This document shows positions 30,512 to 42,590 of a DNA stretch of 64,000 nt, piece by piece (within the stretch, counting starts at the first letter, position 1; every line of letters starts with the position of its first letter). This stretch comes from Micrococcales bacterium. GTDB lineage: Bacteria > Actinomycetota > Actinomycetes > Actinomycetales > CAWJMD01. The notes beneath the pieces are model-generated. The model worked only from the letters and a program-made list of their open reading frames with translations, did not search any database and had not been told where the DNA came from. Made by a program: the position numbers and the translations under genes. Where the stretch lies: the NCBI GenBank assembly GCA_002748415.1, contig PDSI01000248.1:115795-179794 (forward strand). The letters are read 5' to 3'.

Positions 30512-31266
30512 GCGACGACGAAGGCGCCGTCTCGAGCCCGGGTCCGGTGACGGCCGAGAGCGCCCAGGACGAGGACCTGGCCGGCGTCGCCGGCCGGCCC
30601 GGGCCGAACGTGGTGGCCGTGCGGGAGGGCATGTTCGGGGTGGCTGGTTCCGGGGATACTTCCGGCTTCGGTGGCCTGGTCACCACGATCACCATGCCCG
30701 GCCCGTCCGAACGGCCGTACGGCGGCTGGTTCGACGAGGCCGTCGACGTGCTGGCCGAGATGCTCGACGAGGAGGGTGAACCCGGATTCGGCGAGGCGAT
30801 CGAGCAGGTGGTGGTCGACCGTGGCGAACTCACCGTGTACGTCCAGCGCGAGCACCTGCTCCGGGTGGCCCAGGTCCTGCGCGATGACCCCGACCTTCGG
30901 TTCGAGATGTGCATGGGCGTCAACGGGGTGCACTACCCGGCCGAAGCCGGCCGCGAACTGCACGCGGTGTATCCGTTGCGCTCGCTGACCCATAACCGGC
31001 GGCTGCGGCTGGAAGTCGCCTGCCCCGACGCCGACCCGCACGTCCCCAGCCTGTGTGAGGTGTACCCGGCCAACAACTGGCACGAGCGGGAGACCTTCGA
31101 CTTCTTCGGCATCGTCTTCGACGGTCATCCTGCCCTGACCCGCATCGAGATGCCCGACGACTGGCTGGGACACCCGCAGCGCAAGGACTACCCCCTGGGC
31201 GGCATCCCGGTCGAGTACAAGGGTGCCACCGTCTCGCCGCCAGACACGCGTCGTCAGTACCGGTGA
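30508..31266 (+). CDS. nuoC: NADH-quinone oxidoreductase subunit C
   Basis: [48 protein letters not shown]. Confidence 0.96.
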   Translation: MSDDEGAVSSPGPVTAESAQDEDLAGVAGRPGPNVVAVREGMFGVAGSGDTSGFGGLVTTITMPGPSERPYGGWFDEAVDVLAEMLDEEGEPGFGEAIEQVVVDRGELTVYVQREHLLRVAQVLRDDPDLRFEMCMGVNGVHYPAEAGRELHAVYPLRSLTHNRRLRLEVACPDADPHVPSLCEVYPANNWHERETFDFFGIVFDGHPALTRIEMPDDWLGHPQRKDYPLGGIPVEYKGATVSPPDTRRQYR

Positions 31267-31294
31267 AGTGAGGCAACGAAATGAGTACCGAAAC

Positions 31295-32641
31295 GTGACT
31301 GCACCCGGACCGGCCGCCACCGGCGCAGGCACCGCGGCCGACGACACCGCGCGCGCCTACACCGCCCACGGCGGGGACTGGCATGAGATCGCCCAGGATG
31401 TCGCGGACCTGCGCGAAGAGCGCATCGTCGTCAACATGGGCCCGCAACACCCGTCCACCCACGGGGTGTTGCGGATGGTCCTGGAACTGGACGGCGAGAC
31501 CGTCACCGAGGCTCGTGCCGTCATCGGTTACCTGCACACCGGTATCGAGAAGAACATGGAGTTCCGCACCTGGACCCAGGGCGTGACCTTCTGTACCCGC
31601 ATGGACTACGTCATGTCGATGCACAACGAGCTGGCCTATTGCCTGGGGGTGGAAAAGCTACTCGGCATCACCGACGATGTGCCCGAGCGCGCCACCGTGA
31701 TCCGGGTGCTGATGGCGGAGCTGCAACGGGTGGCCTCGCACTTGGTGTACGTGGCCACCGGCGGCCTGGAGATGGGCGCCACCACGCTGATGACCAGCGG
31801 ATTCGGGGCCAGGGAAACCGTGCTACGGGCCGTGGAACAGATCACCGGGCTGCGGATGAACAACGCCTACATCCGCCCCGGCGGCGTCGCCCAGGACCTG
31901 CCGCCCGGCTCACTGGACCACCTGCGCGAGGCCACCGGGAAGCTGCGCAAGTGGATCCACGAACTGGAATTGCTGGCCAACGAGAACCCGGTGCTCAAGG
32001 CCCGCACCCAGGGCATCGGTTACCTGGATCTGACGGGCTGCGTCGCACTGGGCATCACCGGCCCGGTCCTGCGCTCCACCGGGCTGCCGGCCGACCTACG
32101 CAAAGACCAGCCGTACTGCGGGTACGATACCTTCGACTTCGACGTGCCCACCTGGGACACCTGCGACGCCTACGGCCGGCTGCGGGTGCGAATCGCGGAG
32201 ATGTACGAGTCGCTGAAGATCGTCGACCAGTGCGTGGACCGGCTGCAGCGCGGTGGTACCGGCCCGGTGATGGTCGCCGACAAGAAGATTGCCTGGCCGG
32301 CGCAGCTGGCTCTGGGCGCCGACGGCATGGGCAACTCGCTGGATCACATCCGCACGATCATGGGCACCTCGATGGAGGCGCTCATCCATCACTTCAAGCT
32401 GGTCACCGAGGGGTTCCGGGTGCCCGCCGGGCAGGTGTACGTGGGCACCGAGTCCGCCAAGGGCGAACTGGGCGTGCACCTGGTTTCCGATGGTGCGACC
32501 AAGCCCTACCGGGCGCACTTCCGCGACCCGTCCTTCAACAACCTGCAGGCGCTCGCGGCGATGACCGAAGGCGGCTCCGTGGCCGATGTCATCGTCGCCG
32601 TCGCCTCCATCGATCCAGTGCTGGGAGGCGTGGACCGCTGA
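31295..32641 (+). CDS. nuoD: NADH-quinone oxidoreductase subunit D
   Basis: [87 protein letters not shown]. Confidence 0.97.
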   Translation: MTAPGPAATGAGTAADDTARAYTAHGGDWHEIAQDVADLREERIVVNMGPQHPSTHGVLRMVLELDGETVTEARAVIGYLHTGIEKNMEFRTWTQGVTFCTRMDYVMSMHNELAYCLGVEKLLGITDDVPERATVIRVLMAELQRVASHLVYVATGGLEMGATTLMTSGFGARETVLRAVEQITGLRMNNAYIRPGGVAQDLPPGSLDHLREATGKLRKWIHELELLANENPVLKARTQGIGYLDLTGCVALGITGPVLRSTGLPADLRKDQPYCGYDTFDFDVPTWDTCDAYGRLRVRIAEMYESLKIVDQCVDRLQRGGTGPVMVADKKIAWPAQLALGADGMGNSLDHIRTIMGTSMEALIHHFKLVTEGFRVPAGQVYVGTESAKGELGVHLVSDGATKPYRAHFRDPSFNNLQALAAMTEGGSVADVIVAVASIDPVLGGVDR

Positions 32642-33456
32642 TGCCTTACTCACCCGCAGTGCGCGAGCGGTTGGTTTCCGACGCGCAACAGATCATCGGC
32701 CGGTACCCGCAAGCCCGCTCGGCCCTGTTGCCCATGCTGCACCTGGTGCAGTCCCAGGACGGCTATGTCAGCCCGGACGGAATCGAACTGTGCGCGGAAC
32801 TGCTCGGCTTGGAGGCTGCCGAGGTGTCGGCCGTGTCCACGTTCTACACCCAGTACAAACGCCATCCCAACGGCACTTACACCGTCGGCGTATGCACCAA
32901 CACCCTATGCGCCATCCTGGGCGGCGACGTGCTGTTCGAAACGTTGTCCGACCACCTCGGGGTCGGCCACGACGAAACTACCTCGGACGGTGCTATCACC
33001 CTGGAGCGGGTGGAGTGCAACGCGGCGTGCGATTACGCGCCGGTGATGATGGTCAATTGGGAGTTCTTCGACAACCAGACCCCGGACAGTGCCAGGGACG
33101 TGGTCGACCGGTTGCGGGCCGGCGAGGACGTGCGGCCGACCCGTGGTGCCGATAAAGTGTGCGGGTTCAAGCACGTCTCCAGGGTGCTGGCCGGATTCCC
33201 CGACGGGCGGGCCGACGAGGGGCCGGCCGCGGGTGAGCCGAGCCTGGTCGGGCTGCGGGCGGCCCGGGAAAAGGGTTGGACCGCCCCTGCGGCCGCGGAC
33301 GACCCGAGCGCGCCGGGCGAGCAGCCCGCCACCGACGGGGCGCCCACCGGCACTAGCGGCGACCCAGCCAAGAACGGTGGCCGTGGCGCCGCCGCCGGAA
33401 AGCCCGACGCACAGGCCAAGAAGGGACCAGTCAAGAAGGGACCGGACAAGTCATGA
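32641..33456 (+). CDS. nuoE: NADH-quinone oxidoreductase subunit E with Ala/Pro/Lys-rich C-terminal tail
   Basis: SALLPMLHLVQSQDGYVSPDGI, VGVCTNTLCAILGGDVLFE, VECNAACDYAPVMMVN. Confidence 0.95.
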   Translation: MPYSPAVRERLVSDAQQIIGRYPQARSALLPMLHLVQSQDGYVSPDGIELCAELLGLEAAEVSAVSTFYTQYKRHPNGTYTVGVCTNTLCAILGGDVLFETLSDHLGVGHDETTSDGAITLERVECNAACDYAPVMMVNWEFFDNQTPDSARDVVDRLRAGEDVRPTRGADKVCGFKHVSRVLAGFPDGRADEGPAAGEPSLVGLRAAREKGWTAPAAADDPSAPGEQPATDGAPTGTSGDPAKNGGRGAAAGKPDAQAKKGPVKKGPDKS

Positions 33457-34775
33457 CCACCTTGACACCGATCCTGTCCGATATCTGGGACACCGAGCAT
33501 TCCTGGAAGCGCGACGTCTACGAGGACGCCGGCGGCTACCGGGCGGTCCGCACAGCGCTGCACACCGACCCGGCCGACCTGATCGCCGCGGTAAAGGACT
33601 CCGGGTTGCGCGGCCGGGGCGGCGCGGGCTTCCCCACCGGCATGAAATGGGGGTTCCTGCCCAAACCGGACGGCGGGCCTCGCTACCTGGTGGTCAACGC
33701 CGACGAATCCGAGCCGGGCACCTGCAAGGACATTCCGCTGATGATGGCCAACCCGCACGCGCTGATCGAGGGTTGCATCATCACCAGCTACGCCATCGGC
33801 TGCCACCACGCCTTCATCTACCTGCGCGGCGAGGTCGTTCACGTGTACCGGCGGCTGCTGCAAGCGGTCGAGGAAGCCCGCCAGTCCGGCTACCTGGGCC
33901 AGGGCATCTTCGGCACCGACTTCGATCTCGAGCTGACCGTGCACGCCGGTGCCGGCGCCTACATCTGCGGCGAGGAGACCGCACTGCTGGACTCGCTGGA
34001 GGGCCGGCGTGGCCAGCCCCGGCTGAAACCGCCGTTCCCGGCGGTCGCCGGCCTATACGCGCGGCCCACCGTGGTCAACAACGTGGAGACCATCGCCTCG
34101 GTGCCCTCGATCATCGGCAACGGCGCGCAGTGGTTCGCCGGTATGGGCACCGAAAGGTCCCAAGGGTTCGGGTTCTTCTCCCTGTCCGGGCACGTGCAAC
34201 GGCCCGGTCAGTACGAGGCGCCGCTGGGGATCACCTTACGGGAACTGCTGGATATGGCCGGCGGCATCCGGGAGGGCCACGAGTTGAAGTTCTGGACGCC
34301 CGGCGGGTCCTCCACGCCGCTGTTGACCCGGGAGCACCTGGATGTGCCGCTGGACTTCGAAGCAGTCGGCGCCAGGGGTTCGATGCTCGGTACCCGGGCA
34401 CTGCAGATCTTCGACGAGACCACCTGCGTGGTCCGCGCGGTCAGCCGTTGGATGGACTTCTACAAGCACGAGTCCTGCGGCAAGTGCACGCCCTGCCGGG
34501 AGGGCACCTACTGGCTGGCCCAGGTGCTGCACCGCATCGAGGCCGGCGAGGGCACCGAGGCGGATCTGGACGTGCTGTCCGACGGTGCGAAGAACATCCT
34601 CGGCCGGTCGTTCTGTGCGCTGGGCGACGGGGCCACGTCGCCGGTCTCCTCGTCGCTGCAGTACTTCCGCGAGGAGTACCTGGCTCACCTGCGCAGTAAG
34701 GAATCCCCGGGTGGTTGCCCGTTCGACCCGATGGAATCGACCGTCTATCAGGCCGCAGGAGTTGGTGCCCGATGA
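33453..34775 (+). CDS. nuoF: NADH-quinone oxidoreductase subunit F
   Basis: [68 protein letters not shown]. Confidence 0.97.
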   Translation: MTTLTPILSDIWDTEHSWKRDVYEDAGGYRAVRTALHTDPADLIAAVKDSGLRGRGGAGFPTGMKWGFLPKPDGGPRYLVVNADESEPGTCKDIPLMMANPHALIEGCIITSYAIGCHHAFIYLRGEVVHVYRRLLQAVEEARQSGYLGQGIFGTDFDLELTVHAGAGAYICGEETALLDSLEGRRGQPRLKPPFPAVAGLYARPTVVNNVETIASVPSIIGNGAQWFAGMGTERSQGFGFFSLSGHVQRPGQYEAPLGITLRELLDMAGGIREGHELKFWTPGGSSTPLLTREHLDVPLDFEAVGARGSMLGTRALQIFDETTCVVRAVSRWMDFYKHESCGKCTPCREGTYWLAQVLHRIEAGEGTEADLDVLSDGAKNILGRSFCALGDGATSPVSSSLQYFREEYLAHLRSKESPGGCPFDPMESTVYQAAGVGAR

Positions 34776-34794
34776 TCACCGGAGCTGTTGCCCG

Positions 34795-37410
34795 ATGAGT
34801 ACTCCCACCGAACAGATCACCGCCACCATCGACGGCATCGAGGTCACCGTGCCCAAGGGCACGCTCATCATCCGGGCCGCCGAGGAGATCGGGATTGCCA
34901 TCCCGCGGTTCTGCGACCACCCATTGCTGGATCCGGTTGCCGCCTGCCGCCAGTGCCTGGTCGAGGTGGCCACCCCGGGTCCGGACGGGCAGCTGCGTCC
35001 GATGCCCAAACCCCAGCCCGCCTGCGCGATCGAGATGTCCGAGGGCATGGACGTGCAGACCCAAGCCACCTCAGAGGTGGCCGAAACCGCTCAGCACGCG
35101 GTGATGGAGTTCCTGCTCATCAACCACCCCTTGGACTGCCCGGTGTGCGACAAGGGCGGGGAGTGCCCGCTGCAGAACCAGGCCATGAGCAACGGCCGGA
35201 CCACCAGCCGCTACATCGAGCACAAGCGGACCTTCGCCAAGCCGATCAAGATCTCCTCCCAGGTGCTGCTGGACCGGGAACGGTGCATCGTCTGCCAGCG
35301 GTGCACCCGGTTCTCCAAGGAGATCTCCGGCGACCCGTTCATCGACCTGCAGCATCGCGGTGCCCAGCAGCAGATCGGCATCTACTCGCCCGGCGTGCTG
35401 GGCATCGCCACCGAGGCCGAATCGGTGCTCACCGAGACCGGGGAGCCGTTCGCCAGCTACTTTTCCGGCAACACCATCCAGATCTGCCCGGTCGGCGCCC
35501 TGACCAGCGCGATGTACCGGTTCCGGTCCCGCCCGTTCGACCTGGTCTCCACCCCCGGGGTCTGCAACGGGTGCTCGTCGGGGTGCGCGATCCGCACCGA
35601 TCACCGCCGCGGCACCGTGTTGCGCCGCCAGGCCGGCAACGATCCGCAGGTCAACGAGGAGTGGATCTGCGACAAGGGGCGGTTCGCCTTCCACGGCGGC
35701 ACCACCGCCGACCGGATCACCACCCCGCTGATCCGTGAGGGCGGGCACCTGGTACCGACCTCCTGGCCGCACGCGCTGCAGGTGGCCGCACTCGGGCTGA
35801 AGGCCGCCAGGGACGGCGGGTTCGCCGGCGACGGCTCGGATACCCCCGACGCGGTCGGTGCCGGGGTCCTGGTCGGCGGGCACACCACGTTCGAGGACGC
35901 CTACGCTTACGCCAAGTTCAGCCGGACCGTGTTGGACACCAACGACATCGACTTCCGGATTCGACCGCACAGCGCCGAGGAAGCTGCCTTCCTGGCTCAC
36001 CGGGTATCCGGGCGGCTGGTCGAGGACGGTACGGTCACCTTTGCCGACCTGGAACGGGCAAGCACCGTGCTGCTGGTCGCGCTGGAACCGGAGGAGGAGG
36101 TCCCGGTCGTCTTCCTGCGGCTGCGAAAAGCCATGCGCCGCAACGGTACCCAGGTGCTCAGCATCGCTCCGTTCGCCAGCCGCGGGCTGGCCAAACTGGG
36201 TGGGCAGCTGCTGTCCGCGGCCCCTGGTACCGAACCCAGCGTGCTCAAGGCGCTGACCGAGGGTGCGGGCCATGCACTGGAATCAGGAGAGCGGCTGAAC
36301 GCCGCAGCCCGGGGACTGCGCGAAGAGGGAGCGATCATCCTGGTCGGCGAGCGGGCCGCGACCGCGCCGGGCACATTCGCCGCCGTCGAGGCCCTTGCCC
36401 GGGCCACCGGCGCCAAACTCGCCTGGGTGCCGCGGCGCAGTGGCGAACGCGGTGCCATCGAGGCGGGCGCGATGCCGCACCTGCTGCCCGGCGGGCGGCC
36501 GGTAGCCGATGCGGCGGCCCGGGTGGACGCGGCATCGGTGTGGGGCGTGGACTCACTGCCGGATGAACCCGGCCGGTCCACCGGCGAGATCGTCGAAGCG
36601 GCGGCATCGGCCGGTCTGGGTGCGCTACTGGTCTGCGGCTTGGACGTGGACGACCTGCCCGACCCGGCCCGCGGCTTGGCTGCGTTGCAGCGCACGTTCG
36701 TGGTCGCGCTGGAGATACGCCCGTCCGCGGCCGTCGACATGGCCGACGTGGTACTGCCCGTCGCGCATGCCAGCGAACGGTCCGGCGCCTTCCTCAACTG
36801 GGAAGGCCGGGTGCGGACGTTCCCGGCCGCCTTGGATTCGCAGGCGATGACCGACCTGCAGGTGCTGTCGGCGCTGGCCGGCGAAGTGGGCATCGACCTG
36901 CGGCTACCCGACCTGGACGCTGCCCGAACCGAGATCGCCCAGTTCCGCGGCTGGGACGGTGCCCGTGGCCCGGCTCCGCAACCGGTGGAGGTCTCCCGCC
37001 CGGTGATCGCCCCCGGTCAGGCGGTGCTGTCGACCTGGCACCTGCTGCTGGACAACGGCCGCTCGCAGGTCGGGGAACCGTACTTGGCCGGAACCGCCCA
37101 CCGGCCGGTGGTGCGGCTGAGCCGGACCGCCGCCCTCCGGCTGGGTTGGTCCACCGGCCGGCAGATCACCGTGTCCACCAGCAGTGGTTCGGTCACCCTG
37201 CCCGCCCAGATCACCCGGATGCCGGACGGAGTGGTGTGGCTGCCCACCAACAACGGGCCCAGCTCTGTCCGCAAGAGTTTGCGGGCCACCTCCGGTGACG
37301 TGGTGTCGGTCGCGGTGGCCGAGGACGCCGAGGCGGAACTGGTCGGGGCCGGGTCCACCTGGTCAGGTGGTGCCACCGGTTTCGGTATCGCGGAAAGGGG
37401 TCCCGCGTGA
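34795..37410 (+). CDS. nuoG: NADH-quinone oxidoreductase subunit G
   Basis: [72 protein letters not shown]. Confidence 0.97.
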   Translation: MSTPTEQITATIDGIEVTVPKGTLIIRAAEEIGIAIPRFCDHPLLDPVAACRQCLVEVATPGPDGQLRPMPKPQPACAIEMSEGMDVQTQATSEVAETAQHAVMEFLLINHPLDCPVCDKGGECPLQNQAMSNGRTTSRYIEHKRTFAKPIKISSQVLLDRERCIVCQRCTRFSKEISGDPFIDLQHRGAQQQIGIYSPGVLGIATEAESVLTETGEPFASYFSGNTIQICPVGALTSAMYRFRSRPFDLVSTPGVCNGCSSGCAIRTDHRRGTVLRRQAGNDPQVNEEWICDKGRFAFHGGTTADRITTPLIREGGHLVPTSWPHALQVAALGLKAARDGGFAGDGSDTPDAVGAGVLVGGHTTFEDAYAYAKFSRTVLDTNDIDFRIRPHSAEEAAFLAHRVSGRLVEDGTVTFADLERASTVLLVALEPEEEVPVVFLRLRKAMRRNGTQVLSIAPFASRGLAKLGGQLLSAAPGTEPSVLKALTEGAGHALESGERLNAAARGLREEGAIILVGERAATAPGTFAAVEALARATGAKLAWVPRRSGERGAIEAGAMPHLLPGGRPVADAAARVDAASVWGVDSLPDEPGRSTGEIVEAAASAGLGALLVCGLDVDDLPDPARGLAALQRTFVVALEIRPSAAVDMADVVLPVAHASERSGAFLNWEGRVRTFPAALDSQAMTDLQVLSALAGEVGIDLRLPDLDAARTEIAQFRGWDGARGPAPQPVEVSRPVIAPGQAVLSTWHLLLDNGRSQVGEPYLAGTAHRPVVRLSRTAALRLGWSTGRQITVSTSSGSVTLPAQITRMPDGVVWLPTNNGPSSVRKSLRATSGDVVSVAVAEDAEAELVGAGSTWSGGATGFGIAERGPA

Positions 37411-38798
37411 GCGATTTCAGCAACGACACGATCTGGCTCATCATCGGCAAGGCGGTCTTCGTTTTCGCCTTCCTGGTGGCCAACGTGGTGGTCGTCATCT
37501 GGGCCGAGCGGCGCATCATCGCCAAGATGCAGTACCGGCTGGGCCCCAACCGGATGGGGCCCTTCGGCATCGGCCAGTCGCTGGCCGACGGCGTGAAACT
37601 GGCCTTCAAGGAAGACATCACCCCGCGGAATGCGGACAAGGTGGTGTTCCTGCTCGCGCCCTTCATCTCCGCCGTCACCTGCTTCCTGGCGTTCTCGGTG
37701 ATCCCGCTGGGTCCGATGGTCACCGTCCCGTTCACCGACATCAGCACCCCGCTGCAACTGACCGACTTCTCGGTGTCGGTGCTCTACATCCTTGCCGTCA
37801 CCGCGCTGGGCGTGTACGGGCTGGTGCTGGCCGGCTGGGCCAGCGGTTCCACCTATCCACTGCTGGGTGGGGTCCGGTCCACCGCCCAGGTGATCTCCTA
37901 CGAACTGGCGATGGGCATGTCACTGGTGGCGGTGTTCATCTTCGCCGGGTCGATGTCGACCTCGCAGATCGTGGCCGAACAGCACGCCAGTGGGCTGTGG
38001 TGGTGCATCCCGCTGGCTCCGGCCTTCGTGATCTACGTGATCACGATGTTCGGTGAGACCAACCGGGCCCCGTTCGACCTGCCCGAGGCGGAAGGAGAAC
38101 TCGTCGGTGGCTTTCACACCGAGTACTCCTCGATGAAGTTCGCCATGTTCTTCCTGGCCGAGTACGTCAACATGTTCACCGTCTCGGCGGTGGCCACCAC
38201 CTTGTTCCTCGGCGGTTGGCACGCTCCCTGGCCGCTCAGCCTCATCGGCCAGGGCGCGGACGGGGTCGGCTATTTCGACACCGGATTCTGGCCCCTGTTG
38301 TGGTTCACCGCCAAGCTGTGGGTTTTCATGTTCCTGTTCATCTGGGCTCGCGGGTCGCTGCCGCGGCTACGCTACGACCAGTTGATGAAGCTCGGCTGGA
38401 AGGTGCTCATCCCGGCCGCTCTGTCGTTCCTGGTACTGCTGGCCACGGTCCGCGGCCTGACCGAGTTCACCGACATCAACGTGCGGACCTGGCTGATCCC
38501 GGTGATCGTCGTCCTGGTGGTGGCGACCGTGGTGACGGCCTTGCTGCCGGAAGGATCCGACGACGACGAGGACGAGGCCCAGGCGGAAGCCGGATTCGAC
38601 CCGTTCGCGGGTGGGCACCCGGTACCGCCGCTGCCCGGCCAGTCCATGCCCACCTCGCCGCGGGCCGCTCGCCTGCCCGTGCGGGCAACCAGTACCACCG
38701 GCGCCGCATCGGCCAGCGAACACCGGCCGGACCCGGACAAGCCGGCACCCGATGAGCCCTCGTCCGACCAGCCATCGACCGGAGGCCCCGGTGACTGA
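37407..38798 (+). CDS. nuoH: NADH-quinone oxidoreductase subunit H
   Basis: [76 protein letters not shown]. Confidence 0.97.
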   Translation: MSDFSNDTIWLIIGKAVFVFAFLVANVVVVIWAERRIIAKMQYRLGPNRMGPFGIGQSLADGVKLAFKEDITPRNADKVVFLLAPFISAVTCFLAFSVIPLGPMVTVPFTDISTPLQLTDFSVSVLYILAVTALGVYGLVLAGWASGSTYPLLGGVRSTAQVISYELAMGMSLVAVFIFAGSMSTSQIVAEQHASGLWWCIPLAPAFVIYVITMFGETNRAPFDLPEAEGELVGGFHTEYSSMKFAMFFLAEYVNMFTVSAVATTLFLGGWHAPWPLSLIGQGADGVGYFDTGFWPLLWFTAKLWVFMFLFIWARGSLPRLRYDQLMKLGWKVLIPAALSFLVLLATVRGLTEFTDINVRTWLIPVIVVLVVATVVTALLPEGSDDDEDEAQAEAGFDPFAGGHPVPPLPGQSMPTSPRAARLPVRATSTTGAASASEHRPDPDKPAPDEPSSDQPSTGGPGD

Positions 38799-39534
38799 CG
38801 ACCGACCCACCAACCAATCCCACGAGGTCGCTGCTCGCGCGGGCAGCGGCGACGTACAGCGGCCGCCCGCGTCGCCTCCGGCTCAGGAATCCGCCGGTGG
38901 CGGGCCGATCAGTGATTTCCTGGCTCCCGTCGCCGGGTTCGGGGTCACTTTCCGCACCCTGTTCAAGAAGGTGGAGACCGAGAGCTACCCGGAATACAAA
39001 CCACCGCCCGCGCCGCGCTACCACGGCCGGCACCAGCTCAACCGGTATCCGGACGGCCTGGAGAAGTGCATCGGCTGTGAGCTATGCGCCTGGGCTTGCC
39101 CGGCCGACGCCATCTACGTCGAGGGCGCGTCCAACACCGAGCAGGCCCAGTTCTCCCCCGGCGAACGGTACGGGCGGGTGTATCAGATCAACTACCTGCG
39201 CTGCATCTTCTGCGGGCTGTGCATCGAAGCATGCCCCACCCGCGCCCTGACCATGACCAATTTCTACGAGTTGGCCGGCCCGTCCCGGGTCGGGCTGATC
39301 TACGAGAAGCAGGATCTGCTGGCGCCGATGCAACCCGACATGCTGGCTGCCCCACACCCGATGGTGACCGGTGCCGAAGACACCAACTACTACCGTGGCG
39401 AGGTGACCGGTCCGGTGCCTGAGCAGGTGGAGTGGGTGCGCGAGCACCGTCCGCAGGACGAGACCGTCGAAAAGGTGGCCAGGTCGCTCGGACTGGGCGA
39501 TGCCCTGGCCTGGCACGGAACGGAGGAGACATGA
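38791..39534 (+). CDS. nuoI: NADH-quinone oxidoreductase subunit I
   Basis: [53 protein letters not shown] start within nuoH stop region. Confidence 0.96.
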   Translation: MTDDRPTNQSHEVAARAGSGDVQRPPASPPAQESAGGGPISDFLAPVAGFGVTFRTLFKKVETESYPEYKPPPAPRYHGRHQLNRYPDGLEKCIGCELCAWACPADAIYVEGASNTEQAQFSPGERYGRVYQINYLRCIFCGLCIEACPTRALTMTNFYELAGPSRVGLIYEKQDLLAPMQPDMLAAPHPMVTGAEDTNYYRGEVTGPVPEQVEWVREHRPQDETVEKVARSLGLGDALAWHGTEET

Positions 39535-40331
39535 GCCCGGTGCCCATCGGCGGCGGAGAGGCCACGCTGTTCTGGATCGTTGCCCCGATCATGGTCATCG
39601 CCGCGGGGGGGCTGATCTTCGTCCGCAACGCCGTCCACGCCGCCCTGCTCATGGTCGCCACCATGGTGGGCCTGGCCGTGCTGTACGCCGCTCAAGACGC
39701 CCCGTTCATGTTCGCCGCGCAGATCGTCGTATACACCGGCGCGGTCATGATGTTGTTCCTGTTCGTGCTCATGCTGGTGGGCGTGGACCGGCAGGTGTCG
39801 TTGAAGGAGACCATCTCCGGCCAGCGGGCAGCCACCTGGCTGGCCGGTGCCGGGATCGGTGTGTTGCTGGTCGGCATGTTCACCGGCATGAACTTCGGCC
39901 CGCTGTCCTGGAACGGTTACTCGCCCCCGGCCCAGGCGCTGAACGACGCGTCAAACCCCACCGGCGTGGCCAGGCTCATCTTCGGCCAGCGCGTGTTCGC
40001 CCTGGAGATCGTGGGCACCCTGCTGATCACCGCCGCCGTCGGCGCGATCATGTTGACCCACCAGGAGCGGCTGACCCCGCCGAAGACACAGAAGGCGCTC
40101 GCCGCGGAACGGGTCCGGACCGGCCACGCCGCACCGCTGCCCGGGCCGGGCGTGTTCGCCCGGCACAACGGCGTGGACACCCCGGCACTGTTGCCCGACG
40201 GCACGCCCAGCGAGCTGTCGGTCTCCCGCGTTCTGCAGGTGCGTGGCCAGGCCGCCGGCGACGAGAAAGTCAGCGAACTCACCGAATCGGTGGCCGGCAT
40301 TCGCGCCGACATCGAGGGGGAACGCTCATGA
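39531..40331 (+). CDS. nuoJ: NADH-quinone oxidoreductase subunit J
   Basis: [54 protein letters not shown]. Confidence 0.96.
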   Translation: MSPVPIGGGEATLFWIVAPIMVIAAGGLIFVRNAVHAALLMVATMVGLAVLYAAQDAPFMFAAQIVVYTGAVMMLFLFVLMLVGVDRQVSLKETISGQRAATWLAGAGIGVLLVGMFTGMNFGPLSWNGYSPPAQALNDASNPTGVARLIFGQRVFALEIVGTLLITAAVGAIMLTHQERLTPPKTQKALAAERVRTGHAAPLPGPGVFARHNGVDTPALLPDGTPSELSVSRVLQVRGQAAGDEKVSELTESVAGIRADIEGERS

Positions 40332-40627
40332 GCCTGACCAACTACTTCGTGCTGGCGGCCATCCTGTTCAGTATCGGTGCGGTGACCGTGCTGGTGCGCC
40401 GCGAGGCCATCATCGCGTTCATGGGAGTCGAACTGATGCTGAACGCGGCCAACCTGGTCCTGGTCACCGCGTCCCGGGCGTCGGGCCAGTTGTCTGGGCA
40501 GGTCATGGCCTTCTTCGTCATGGTGGTGGCCGCCGCCGAGGTCGTCGTCGGCCTGGCCATCATCGTCGCCATTTTCCGCACCCGCCGATCAGCGTCGATC
40601 GACGACGCCAACTTGCTGAAGTACTGA
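40328..40627 (+). CDS. nuoK: NADH-quinone oxidoreductase subunit K
   Basis: [48 protein letters not shown]. Confidence 0.97.
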   Translation: MSLTNYFVLAAILFSIGAVTVLVRREAIIAFMGVELMLNAANLVLVTASRASGQLSGQVMAFFVMVVAAAEVVVGLAIIVAIFRTRRSASIDDANLLKY

Positions 40628-40640
40628 AGGGAACGCTGTC

Positions 40641-42590
40641 GTGCAGATCGCGCTCGACGCCGTCGTCGCCGGGACAGCCCTGGCCGAGGCGAACGCGTCG
40701 GTACCCGCATCCGGGGCGGCGTCGCTGGCCTGGCTGCTGGTGGCATTGCCACTGGCCTCCGCCGCCCTGCTGCTGCTGGCCGGACGAGCCTGCGACTCGG
40801 TCGGCCACTGGGTGGGAACCGCCGTGTCCTGGTCCACCTTCGTCGTCGCCGCCCTGATCCTGTTCTCCCTGCTGGGCACGGACGCGCACGAACGAGTGCA
40901 GGGGTTGCACCTGTACCAGTGGCTGCACGCCGGTGCCTTCACCGCCGACGTCGGGCTGCGGGTGGACCCGCTGTCGGTGTCGTTCGCGTTGCTGGTCTCC
41001 TTCGTCGGCTCACTGATCCACGTGTACTCGGTCGGCTACATGGAGCACGACCCGGACCGGCGCCGGTTCTTCGCCTACCTGAACCTCTTCATCGCCTCGA
41101 TGATGCTGCTGGTGCTGGCCGACAACTTCCTGCTGCTGTACGTCGGCTGGGAGGGCGTGGGCCTGGCTTCCTACCTGCTCATCGGGTTCTGGAACCAGGT
41201 ACCGGAGTACGCCACCGCGGCCAAGAAGGCGTTCGTGGTCAACCGGGTCGGCGACATGGGTCTCGGCCTGGCCATCGGTGCGATGTTCCTGGTGGTGGGT
41301 GCCGTCGGCGTCGACGAGGTGCTCGGCGCCGCCGGGACCATGAGCGAGGGCTGGGCCACCTTCATCGGCCTGATGCTGCTGCTGGCCGCGTGCGGCAAGT
41401 CCGCCCAGTTCCCGTTGCACTCCTGGCTGGGCGATGCGATGGCGGGCCCCACCCCCGTGTCCGCACTCATCCACGCCGCCACCATGGTGACCGCCGGGGT
41501 GTATCTGGTGGTTCGCTCCGGCCCGATCTTCGAGATGGCTCCCACCGCGTCGCTGGCCGTCGTGGTCGTCGGTGCCATCACCCTGACCTACGGGGCGATC
41601 GTCGGCACCGCCAAGGACGACATCAAGAAGGCGCTCGCCGCATCGACGATGAGCCAGATCGGCTACATGATGCTGGCCGCCGGGCTCGGCCCGATCGGTT
41701 ACGCGTACGCCATCTTTCACCTCATCACGCACGGGTTCTTCAAGGCCGGCATGTTCCTGGGTGCCGGGTCGGTCATGCACGGGATGAACGACAGCACCGA
41801 CATGCGCCGCTACGGCAACCTGTACCGGCACATGCGCACCACCTGGTGGACCTTCGGGGCCGGGTATCTGGCCATCATCGGGTTCCCGTTCCTGTCCGGT
41901 TACTTCTCCAAGGACCTCATCATCGAGGCCGCATTCGTCGGTGAGGGCTGGCGGCCGTGGTTCTTCGGTCTGGTCACCGTGCTCGTGGCCGGCCTGACCG
42001 CGTACTACATGTCCCGGCTGTTCTTCATGACCTTCCACGGCGAGGAGCGGTTCGCCGAGGACCACCACCCGCACGAGTCGCCGGCGCTGATGACCGCGCC
42101 GATGATCGTCCTTGCGGTCGGGTCCGTCGCGTTGGGTGGGCTGCTGAGCTGGCTCGGTTTCACCGGCTGGCTGGAGCCGGTCACCGGACACGCAGAACAC
42201 CACGATCCGGTACTGCCGATACCGGTCATCATCGGGCTGACGCTGAGCCTGGTGGCGCTCGGCACGTTCATCGCCTACCGGCAGTACTGGGCCGCCACTG
42301 TGGCCAGGTATGTGCCGCAGGGCTCGATGCTGGAACAAGCGGCTCGCGCCGACCTGTACCAGGAAGTGGTCAACCGGGCCCTGTTCGAGGAGCCCGGCCG
42401 GGCCGTGGCCACCACGTTGTCCGCGGTCGACCGGGCCGGCATCGACGGCGGCTTCACCGGCGGCGGCCGGTTGCTGGCGGCGTTCGGTGAAACGATCCGC
42501 AAACTGCAGAACGGTTTCGTTCGCTCCTACGCGGCCACCATGCTGCTGGGCGTGGTCGCCCTCGTCGGCACGATCCTGGTGGTGAACTGA
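40641..42590 (+). CDS. nuoL: NADH-quinone oxidoreductase subunit L
   Basis: YVGWEGVGLASYLLIGFW, GKSAQFPLHSWLGDAMAGPTPVSALIHAATMVTAGVYL. Confidence 0.97.
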   Translation: MQIALDAVVAGTALAEANASVPASGAASLAWLLVALPLASAALLLLAGRACDSVGHWVGTAVSWSTFVVAALILFSLLGTDAHERVQGLHLYQWLHAGAFTADVGLRVDPLSVSFALLVSFVGSLIHVYSVGYMEHDPDRRRFFAYLNLFIASMMLLVLADNFLLLYVGWEGVGLASYLLIGFWNQVPEYATAAKKAFVVNRVGDMGLGLAIGAMFLVVGAVGVDEVLGAAGTMSEGWATFIGLMLLLAACGKSAQFPLHSWLGDAMAGPTPVSALIHAATMVTAGVYLVVRSGPIFEMAPTASLAVVVVGAITLTYGAIVGTAKDDIKKALAASTMSQIGYMMLAAGLGPIGYAYAIFHLITHGFFKAGMFLGAGSVMHGMNDSTDMRRYGNLYRHMRTTWWTFGAGYLAIIGFPFLSGYFSKDLIIEAAFVGEGWRPWFFGLVTVLVAGLTAYYMSRLFFMTFHGEERFAEDHHPHESPALMTAPMIVLAVGSVALGGLLSWLGFTGWLEPVTGHAEHHDPVLPIPVIIGLTLSLVALGTFIAYRQYWAATVARYVPQGSMLEQAARADLYQEVVNRALFEEPGRAVATTLSAVDRAGIDGGFTGGGRLLAAFGETIRKLQNGFVRSYAATMLLGVVALVGTILVVN